Source of the DNA: Kiritimatiellia bacterium
Lineage (GTDB): Bacteria; Verrucomicrobiota; Kiritimatiellia; UBA8416; JABMPJ01
DNA length: 64,000 nt
Assembly (NCBI GenBank): GCA_030745755.1
Contig: JASLOA010000045.1
Coordinates: forward strand, 1-64,000
Direction of reading: 5' to 3'
Shown: in pieces, positions 58,267 through 64,000 of the stretch
Numbering within the stretch: position 1 is the first letter of the stretch
Layout of the letters: every line of letters begins with the position of its first letter
Made by a program: the position numbers and the translations under genes
Notes under the pieces: generated by a model
The model's database searches: none
Seen by the model: only the letters and a program-made list of their open reading frames with translations
Told to the model about the DNA's origin: nothing

Positions 58267-59343
58267 CTATCCGTTCTTCGCCTCGAAGTCCTTCATAAAC
58301 GACACGAGGGCGTCAATACCTTCGGGTGGGAAGGCGTTGTAGATACTGGCGCGAATGCCGCCCACGGAGCGATGTCCCTTGAGGCCCTTGAAGCCCCGGG
58401 CGTCCGCCTGCTTGACAAACTCGGGCTCGAGATCTTCATTCGCGAGCCGCCATGTGACATTCATATCTGAACGACACTCTGCAACGGCGGTACCGCGGTA
58501 GAAGTCGCTGCCATCGATCGCGGCGTAGAGTGCGGCCGCCTTGTCGACATTCTGTTTGTAGATGTTCTCGAGGCCCTGCGCCTTCAGCCAGCGCGTTACG
58601 AGCATCAGGATATAGATCGAAAGGCAGGGAGGGGTGTTGAACATCGAGCCGGCCTTGATGTGCGTGGCGTACTTGAACATCGTGGGTGTGCTCTCCGGGA
58701 CACGTTCCGCCAGGTCCTTACGGATGATGACCAGCGCAGCACCGGAAGGTCCAAGGTTCTTCTGCAGGCCTGCATAGATCAGCCCGAACTGGTTTACGTC
58801 AACCGGACGCGACAGAATGTCGGAGGACATATCAGCCACCAGCGGCGCCCCGCCTGTTGGAAACGTCTTCCACTGTGCGCCGGAGATCGTTTCGTTGGAG
58901 GTCACGTGCAGATAGGCGGCCCCATCAGTCAGCTGAAGCTCCTCGATGCTGGGTACGCGGGTGGGGATCTCACTTCCGCAGTCGGCGGCGATGTTTACGT
59001 TGCCGAGCAGCTTGGCTTCTTTGATGGCCTTGGCGGCCCAGGCACCGGAATTCGTGTAATCGGCGGTCTGGCCTTCACCGAGGAGGTTAATCGGGATATA
59101 GGCGAACTGGGTGCTCGCGCCGCCCTGCAGGAAGAGCACGGCATAGTCATCCGAAACGCCCATCAGCTCGCGGATGTTGGCTTCGGCTTCTGCATGCACC
59201 GCGGCATACTGCGCGCCACGATGGCTGCTTTCCATGATCGACATCCCGGAGTTCTGGTAATCCACCAGATCATCACGGGCCGCCTCAAGAACGCTGACGG
59301 GAAGGGTTGCGGGTCCTGCGCAGAAATTAAAGCAGCGAGCCAT
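58267..59343 (-). CDS. serC: Phosphoserine aminotransferase
   Basis: PLP enzyme making phosphoserine, and 4-phosphohydroxythreonine for PLP synthesis. The 358 residues contain FNFCAGPATLPVSVLEAA at the N-terminus, the PLP-lysine region GLIYAGLQKNLGPSGAALVI, the substrate region SIMESSHRG, and HRSVGGIRASIYNA near the C-terminus. AGAGGAT precedes the ATG at 59341-59343. Confidence 0.96.
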   Translation of the reverse strand: MARCFNFCAGPATLPVSVLEAARDDLVDYQNSGMSIMESSHRGAQYAAVHAEAEANIRELMGVSDDYAVLFLQGGASTQFAYIPINLLGEGQTADYTNSGAWAAKAIKEAKLLGNVNIAADCGSEIPTRVPSIEELQLTDGAAYLHVTSNETISGAQWKTFPTGGAPLVADMSSDILSRPVDVNQFGLIYAGLQKNLGPSGAALVIIRKDLAERVPESTPTMFKYATHIKAGSMFNTPPCLSIYILMLVTRWLKAQGLENIYKQNVDKAAALYAAIDGSDFYRGTAVAECRSDMNVTWRLANEDLEPEFVKQADARGFKGLKGHRSVGGIRASIYNAFPPEGIDALVSFMKDFEAKNG

Positions 59344-59426
59344 CTCAATATCCTCTTGTCCGGGTTATGACAATGAATGGGGCGGCCAAGTGGTTGTGCC
59401 CCGCGGGTTCCTATCCCGTCAGAGGT

Positions 59427-59504
59427 TGGGGCGGGCGACGGGATTCGAACCCGCGACATCCTGGACCACAACCAGGTGCTCTAACCAACTGAGCTACGCT
59501 CGCC
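59427..59504 (-). tRNA. tRNA-His (anticodon GTG)
   Basis: Eight-base acceptor GGCGAGCG/CGCCCGCC with the extra G(-1) paired to C73, as expected for histidine, and one A-C mismatch. The anticodon stem CCTGG/CCAGG encloses loop TTGTGGT. CCA is encoded. The 78 bases lie just upstream of serC on the same strand. Confidence 0.93.
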
Positions 59505-59654
59505 ACTTTCTTTCAAACGGGAGGCGGGATTGTGGCAAAGTGATCTGCGGGAAGCAAGAAAAAGGATTGAGCCCTCCCAAGATTTGACATTGCCCCACGA
59601 CTCACCTATCCTGTCCGCTCGTTTCGCATCCAAATCACGACGTGGTTCAGCACC

Positions 59655-59734
59655 GTGGAGGGCCTGCCCTCCGTAGTTGGCGAGCGAAACGAAGACAGCG
59701 ACAGAGGGCTTGCCCTCCGTAGCTGATAAGCGAA
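59655..59734. repeat. GGAGGGC hairpin repeats before tRNA-Ser
   Basis: Two hairpins of the form GTGGAGGGCCTGCCCTCCGT and CAGAGGGCTTGCCCTCCGTA follow each other, related to the CCTCCGTCGCCC...GGAGGGCAGG hairpins at 6.1, 9.8, 17.8 and 47.4 kb. A trailing AGCGAAGGAGGG runs into the tRNA-Ser 5' end. Confidence 0.6.
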
Positions 59735-59826
59735 GGAGGGTTGGCAGAGTCCGGTTGAATGCGCATGACTCGAAATCATGTGTGGGCGCAAGCTCACCGG
59801 GGGTTCGAATCCCTCACCCTCCGCCA
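59735..59826 (+). tRNA. tRNA-Ser (anticodon CGA)
   Basis: A 92-base class II tRNA with a long extra arm (TGTGGGCGCAAGCTCACC). Acceptor GGAGGGT/ACCCTCC, anticodon stem CATGA/TCATG around loop CTCGAAA, T arm GGGGGTTCGAATCCCTC and encoded CCA. Confidence 0.95.
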
Positions 59827-59890
59827 TATGGAATTTTCCGGGATTTCGCCGCGTTTGGCGACGAAATCCCGGAGAATTCCATTTGGCGGG
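59821..59890 (+). terminator. Long hairpin overlapping the tRNA-Ser 3' end
   Basis: Arms CCGCCATATGGAATTTTCCG...GATTTCGCCGC and GCGACGAAATCCCGGAGAAT...CCATTTGGCGGG pair over about 30 bases with a few mismatches. The left arm begins inside the tRNA (last six bases including CCA). It could be a terminator or processing signal, though no U-run follows, so a repeat or integration scar is also possible. Confidence 0.5.
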
Positions 59891-60446
59891 CATCCTTGAA
59901 GTATGGTCGAACCGAACACGATCCAGAGTACGCCCCAGAAACCGATCAACTCAAGCTTGAGATCATCTATATCATACCTCGGATCACCTGAGAGAACCGG
60001 ACGTTGGCTTCGCCAGTCTGAAAAGAGAGTTAAAGAAGGAAATCCCTCTTCCCTAGTTTTAGTCTTACAGACACCTGGTAAAACAGGGTCCCTACTCCTG
60101 CCGATCACGGCACTACCTCCGTCGTGCCTGCCGGACCGTTCGGACTCTACGAGACCTCTTGCGGCTCTCACCGCGCACCCAACCACCGCCACTACCGACC
60201 GCTTCGATCCCACCCTATATTATGTTGAGCTCCACATAACCTGCTCATCTTCATCTTCACGCAGGGCACCATCATGAAGGGCATCGCCGTCCCGGCGGAG
60301 AAGTAGGACTGGGGGGGAATGTCCCGTCCTAACATAGGTTGACATCGAATTCTCTTAGCCCTGAAAGGGCGACAACAAATGTGTTGCGTTCTTAACCCAT
60401 ACGTATTATAAGTGGTGTGACTTAATTTACACGACAGGAGGCATCC
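59891..60446. other. Degraded region between tRNA-Ser and the ATPase gene
   Basis: No intact gene is seen in these 556 bases. Bases 60048-60112 match 63897-63962 in inverted orientation (CTTACAGACACCTGGTAAAA and onward). A 25-codon frame ending TQGTIMKGIAVPAEK before a TAG near 60306 may be the tail of a lost gene. An AGCCCTGAAAGGGCG hairpin lies near 60357. The AT-rich stretch just before the ATPase gene (about 60395-60440, with TATTATAAG) probably holds its promoter. Confidence 0.5.
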
Positions 60447-61970
60447 GTGCGCTTCATCAATCGCCGCGTCGAGCTCAAACGGCTCAGTCAGCAGCTGGCG
60501 CTCTTTCGTCGAGGAGAGTGGGACAACACCTGTCATCTCGCGCTACTTGGCTTGCGACGTACAGGGAAGACTTTCTTGCTCAAACACTTCCTCGACCACC
60601 TGGTAGACCACGATGCAATGCATACCGTCTATGTGGACGTGTCAAAGATCGCCAATTCACCACGCGATTTCGCACGCTCGGTGGTGCTCGCAGCGCTGCA
60701 GTCGGCCACGGGTTCCCGCAGCGAGGAGTTACTGGACCTGGCCCTGCAAACAGAGCATCAGGAACTCATTCGCGCAATAGACCGGTTCCAGCGCGTAACG
60801 CTTGAGTCGGCTGACAACGTCACGCTGTTCAATGCGGCCTTCACCGTTTTCAAGGAATTGAGCGACCGCAAATGGGTGGTAGTACTCGATGAATTCCAGG
60901 ATATCCTGGCTCTGGAACGTTTCCGTGGCATCCGCAGCATCGACGCCCTATTCCGTGCACACGTGCAGGAGATCACCAACGTCTTCTTCCTGATCAGCGG
61001 CAGCTTTCCGACCATGCTGAAGAAGTGGCTTTCAGACCAGCAGAAGTACATCTTCAGTCACTTCTCAGTCATGCATCTGAACGAGTTGACCCGTGATGCC
61101 TCCTTCGAGCTCATCACATCCCGGCTCGGGGATATCCCACACGACATCAAATTGCAGTTCTACACCCACACGTACGGCAATCCTTACCTGCTGTCGGTCT
61201 TCGCGCGCCAATATCGCCTCCAGGAACAGCCGGTAGCAGACATCTTCAAGGAACAGGTGTTTGACTCTTCGGGCGTCATCTATAACTACTACAGCTATCT
61301 ATTGGACGAATCACTAAAACTCGCCCGTGGCGAGGGAGTTCTTAAGGAAACGCTGAAAGTCATGTCACTTGCAGAGGATGACCTGAGGGCGCCCGAAATC
61401 TCGCGGCGACTGGGCAAGAGCCTGGAAGAGGTACATGCCGCACTCAAGGAGCTCATCCGGGTCGACCTGATCCATTGCCAGGACCGCAGGTACCTTTTTC
61501 GCGTGGTCCCGTTCAGGTATTTCCTGCGCTACCGCTATCTCGGGCTCGAGCAGTATGAGTATGAGCGCGGCGACCACCTCCAGTCACAGGTCGCGAAGCT
61601 CCTGGAGGCATACAATCGAACATCCTCCGAACTGGGACGCGCCAAGGAGTTCGAAGTCTACTACCACGTCGCCAACGCCCAGGGCAAGCAGCTGTGGAGC
61701 ATCAGGATTCCCCGATTTCGGACGCTGGAAAAGAACGTGGACACACCCCATGGAGAGATCGACCTGCTGGCCGTGACACGACGCGGCAAGCGGTGGGCGT
61801 TCGAGGTTAAGTGGCGCAACAAAGCGTGCGGCATCCGAGAAATCACGTCCCTTCTGGCTAAGGTTGATGCTGACCGCTACATCGTGCTGAGCAGAAAGGG
61901 CTTCACGTCCGCGGCCCACGTAAAATTCGACCAACAGAAGAACGTAACCATGGTCGACCTTGCCGGGTGA
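60447..61970 (+). CDS. AAA-type ATPase with C-terminal PD-(D/E)XK-like domain (archaeal ATPase family)
   Basis: A 507-residue protein of the family often called archaeal ATPase/DUF234. The N-terminal P-loop domain has Walker A LGLRRTGKTFLLK and Walker B KWVVVLDEFQDIL, with sensor-like VFFLISGSFPTML. A winged-helix region follows (APEISRRLGKSLEEVHAALK). The C-terminal domain has GEIDLLAVTRRGKRWAFEVK, fitting the D...ExK signature of PD-(D/E)XK nucleases. Substrate is unknown. The start is a GTG with AGGAGG 6 bases ahead. It stands alone beside tRNA-Ser among gene remnants, so recent acquisition is plausible. Confidence 0.85.
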   Translation: MRFINRRVELKRLSQQLALFRRGEWDNTCHLALLGLRRTGKTFLLKHFLDHLVDHDAMHTVYVDVSKIANSPRDFARSVVLAALQSATGSRSEELLDLALQTEHQELIRAIDRFQRVTLESADNVTLFNAAFTVFKELSDRKWVVVLDEFQDILALERFRGIRSIDALFRAHVQEITNVFFLISGSFPTMLKKWLSDQQKYIFSHFSVMHLNELTRDASFELITSRLGDIPHDIKLQFYTHTYGNPYLLSVFARQYRLQEQPVADIFKEQVFDSSGVIYNYYSYLLDESLKLARGEGVLKETLKVMSLAEDDLRAPEISRRLGKSLEEVHAALKELIRVDLIHCQDRRYLFRVVPFRYFLRYRYLGLEQYEYERGDHLQSQVAKLLEAYNRTSSELGRAKEFEVYYHVANAQGKQLWSIRIPRFRTLEKNVDTPHGEIDLLAVTRRGKRWAFEVKWRNKACGIREITSLLAKVDADRYIVLSRKGFTSAAHVKFDQQKNVTMVDLAG

Positions 61971-61981
61971 AGCGAAGCGTG

Positions 61982-62140
61982 ATGGCCTCCTGCGCGGCCG
62001 GGTACCAAGGCTACCTGCCCCTGGCCGGGGAACAGGGCCGCGGCGGATACGAGCTGGGAGACAGCACCAACCACTTCGCACCTGACACCGGCGACCGCCT
62101 GCTGGCCGCTGCACTCCGGCACCCGGAACAGGAGAGGTAG
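61982..62140 (+). pseudogene. Remnant of a neutral ceramidase-like protein C-terminus
   Basis: A 52-codon frame reading GYQGYLPLAGEQGRGGYELG then DSTNHFAPDTGDRLLAAAL before a TAG. The pattern GY-x-GYLP...GGYE...HFAPGTG-x-RL is typical of the C-terminal end of neutral/alkaline ceramidase-like hydrolases of PVC genomes. Everything upstream is missing, replaced by the ATPase gene. A further open stretch in 62141-62340 is not recognised. Confidence 0.55.
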
Positions 62141-62316
62141 AAGGTCAAGTTCCGTGAGTGGTTTCTCCGTCACTATGGTCGAGCGATCAATGACATAGAC
62201 TGCTCCCTGAACCATCTGGGGCTGTCTGCATGGCTGCGGAGGGAACAAGAGCCAGCGCAAAGGACCCCTCCTGACCCGACACGCTCAATCCAGTGGCAGA
62301 TCCGCGCCCTTACTCA

Positions 62317-62736
62317 CTACTCCACCGTCATGCGCACTTGATTCTTCTTCTCGCCTGTCCGCAGTTCATGGATGAGTTGCCAGCCCTCGTAGGGAGCCGC
62401 GCGGAAATCGGCTCGCGACGGGTACGTGATGCTCTTGGGCTCGTCGATCTCCATGGTGACGGTAAGCGCATTGCCCTTGAACAGGAACTCGAGCTCCACA
62501 TCCACCCTGTCTTCGGCTTCGGCCTTCAAGCGAATACGGCCAGGCTGTACGCTCGGCAAGGGCGGATCGTCAAAACGGAGAACCTTCCTCGTATGATACT
62601 GCTTGCCGTCATGGTAGACCATTTGCCAGCCGGGGAACATGAAGGACTTGCCGATTGGTTCACCCTTAACCATCGGCTGCACTTCGGCCTTGCCATCGGG
62701 CCAAATCCTGACCACGAAACGGGGATGCTTGTACAC
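62317..62736 (-). CDS. Hypothetical protein, probably 5'-truncated
   Basis: A 139-codon frame with good protein character (FVVRIWPDGKAEVQPMVKGE, FPGWQMVYHDGKQYHTRKVL, VTMEIDEPKSITYPSRADFR). I do not recognise it. The GTG start used has no ribosome site and the same frame continues 9 codons upstream to a stop. The 250 bases upstream are repeat-like (CCAAATACCCAAGGAATGAC units), so the original N-terminus was probably lost. Confidence 0.5.
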   Translation of the reverse strand: MYKHPRFVVRIWPDGKAEVQPMVKGEPIGKSFMFPGWQMVYHDGKQYHTRKVLRFDDPPLPSVQPGRIRLKAEAEDRVDVELEFLFKGNALTVTMEIDEPKSITYPSRADFRAAPYEGWQLIHELRTGEKKNQVRMTVE

Positions 62737-62994
62737 GGCGTAGTAGCCGCGAATGGCGCTTAGTTAAGCGCGTTTGGGACAGATTATAGGGGATGAAAGC
62801 GCGCCATAAATGACGAAGGACGAAGGACCCAAATACCCAAGGAATGACAAAGCCCGAATGACGAAGAGCCCGGCCAGAGCGTCTTTCTCTCCTCTTCGGG
62901 GTTGGGTATTTCGGATTTCTTTGGGTGTTTGGGTATTTGGGTACTTTGTCATTGAATGGCACGCACCATAGGCACTATTCATGCAAAACAGGTC

Positions 62995-63360
62995 TTATCT
63001 AAGTGCCATTCCGTAGTAGCCGCTCCATTCCCCGGTGGCAAAGACCGGCAGGCGGGCCGCATCCGTTCCGTGGCTTATGAAATCACCGGTTCGGGTGCGC
63101 GTCATGGCCTTGACCGGCTTGAGAAAGGCCTGATCCTCCTTGCTGAGCCGAGCCTCGGGAATGTTCAGCTTTTCGCCATTCGCCTTTTCCAGCGTCACGT
63201 TCCTTGTTCGGTAGTCGATCAGCTTCGCCTCGACCTTCGCCCCGCTCGCGGCGGTCCATGTTCGCATGGCGAAGGGCGAGGGTGCCTCTTCCGCCTCTGC
63301 CATGACAACCTGTGTAGCTGCCGCAAATGCCATTAACCATACTGCCAGACGTTGCTTCAT
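62995..63360 (-). CDS. Exported SLA1-homology-domain (SHD1) protein
   Basis: A 121-residue protein with a Sec signal (LAVWLMAFAAATQVVMAEA) and an SHD1 domain (RTWTAASGAKVEAKLIDYRT, ITLEKANGEKLNIPEARLSK-like, EDQAFLKP). SHD1 in exported proteins is characteristic of Planctomycetes and Verrucomicrobia, where it is usually fused to larger domains. The short tail after the domain (FISHGTDAARLPVFATGEWS) is not recognised, so the gene may be a truncated form. Confidence 0.7.
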   Translation of the reverse strand: MKQRLAVWLMAFAAATQVVMAEAEEAPSPFAMRTWTAASGAKVEAKLIDYRTRNVTLEKANGEKLNIPEARLSKEDQAFLKPVKAMTRTRTGDFISHGTDAARLPVFATGEWSGYYGMALR

Positions 63361-63398
63361 GCTTGTGCTCCTTCGATCTCGACTTCGTGTCTACTTCC

Positions 63399-64000
63399 TC
63401 AAAGGCCCAGCTGCTTCACGGACCAGAGTACCGTCTCTTTGATGGCTTCTTCGGTGGTGCAGTGGGGCTCGTATCCGAGTGCTTCACGTGGTTTGCGGAT
63501 GTCGTAACACATGTGCGTCACGAGAAAGCGGAGACCTTTTGCACTGCAGATATCAGCGTACCTGGCAAGCAGATCGTCCACCGGGGCATAGGCGATCTGG
63601 ACCTCGCAACCCAAGACCGCCGCAGTGATTTCCAGGTAACGATTAAGCGTAACGGCCTTTTCGAGGCAGGCGTTGTAGACCTGGCCGATGCTCTCAGGCG
63701 CTTCAATGGCCAGGCGGAACATGCTAGCCAGATCCCGCACATGAATCGGCTGAAGCAGAGACATGCCGTTATCGGGCAAGTCCATGATCTTCCGCTCCAG
63801 GATTTCGCGCAGGAAGCTCTCGCGACGGTCGCCGAGATTATCCAAGGGGAGCATCCCGGGGCCGGTGATATAGGATGGGCGGATCACGGTGTGTGTTGCC
63901 GTGATCGGCGGGAGAAGGGTCCCTGTTTTGCCTGGTGTCTGTAAGACCAAAACGCAGGGAAGATGGGCCTCCTCTTTCCTGTCTGTATCTCTATGGTCGG
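63399..64000 (-). CDS. NAD-dependent epimerase/dehydratase, C-terminal part, open to window edge
   Basis: The C-terminal 165 residues are clearly an extended short-chain dehydrogenase (VIRPSYITGPGML, LLQPIHVRDLASMFRLAIEA, YDIRKPREALGYEP). Upstream of TVIRPSY the frame stays open to the end of the window, but its sequence there (about 63897-63962) is a dispersed repeat also found at 60048-60112, reading VLVLQTPGKTGTLLPPITA. The gene is therefore either interrupted by, or carries an in-frame insertion of, that repeat. The N-terminal Rossmann motif would lie beyond the window. Confidence 0.7.
   Translation of the reverse strand, partial: DHRDTDRKEEAHLPCVLVLQTPGKTGTLLPPITATHTVIRPSYITGPGMLPLDNLGDRRESFLREILERKIMDLPDNGMSLLQPIHVRDLASMFRLAIEAPESIGQVYNACLEKAVTLNRYLEITAAVLGCEVQIAYAPVDDLLARYADICSAKGLRFLVTHMCYDIRKPREALGYEPHCTTEEAIKETVLWSVKQLGL

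Overview
The window is a GC-rich bacterial chromosome segment from a Gram-negative organism of the PVC group. Kiritimatiellota or a related Verrucomicrobiota lineage fits best, but this is inferred from gene content, not from a marker gene. The supporting content is an SLA1-homology-domain protein, an ExbB/ExbD/TPR cluster with an alpha/alpha-toroid protein, several PQQ-type beta-propellers, many lipoproteins and a very heavy load of short dispersed palindromic repeats. Outer-membrane and periplasmic functions (TonB receptor, Tat-exported ferredoxin, exported isoaspartyl methyltransferase) show a two-membrane envelope.

Layout. 0.1-3 kb: a VapBC-type toxin-antitoxin pair, an MFS carrier and a DUF4412-like exported protein that overlap tail to tail. 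3.4-9 kb: a pyruvate dehydrogenase operon (aceE, E2, E3) with heptamer repeats in its spacers. 9.2-17.7 kb: rubrerythrin, serS-tilS, a hybrid sensor kinase broken by one missing base, and mutL. 17.9-25.4 kb: a minus-strand cluster of two large TPR-type proteins, ExbB, two ExbD and a toroid protein, probably a TonB/Tol-like energised envelope machine. 25.7-31.1 kb: rmuC, a coiled-coil envelope protein with a 50-residue lipoprotein, asd, leuB and tRNA-Ala.

31.2-49.1 kb: a run of twelve minus-strand genes, mostly overlapping or within a few bases of one another. It encodes a cytoplasmic NADH-oxidising flavoprotein module (NuoE-NuoF fusion and NuoG/HoxU-like), two NapH-like membrane polyferredoxins, a Tat-type ferredoxin, three PQQ-type beta-propellers, an NHL beta-propeller, a LolD/FtsX-type ABC exporter and a GT4 glycosyltransferase. 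A TonB-dependent receptor diverges from its upstream end. This looks like an electron-transfer route from NADH across the inner membrane to periplasmic or surface propellers. No terminal reductase or electron acceptor is identifiable. It is the best candidate in the window for an undescribed system.

49-64 kb: small lipoprotein, transglutaminase lipoprotein, EfpL-type elongation factor, FAD-linked oxidase, periplasmic PCM, hpt, pdxA, serC and tRNAs Arg, His and Ser. After tRNA-Ser comes a degraded region with an AAA ATPase/PD-(D/E)XK protein, gene remnants, an SHD1 protein and an epimerase cut by the window edge.

Repeats are a theme. At least three families occur: REP-like units with a GTAG(GG) tail arranged as inverted pairs, a MITE-like family with arms resembling GATCCCTCG...GGGATGACA, and heptamer tandems. 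Two are inserted in frame inside apparently working redox genes. One of these, in the NuoG-like gene, has visible terminal inverted repeats and a target-site duplication.
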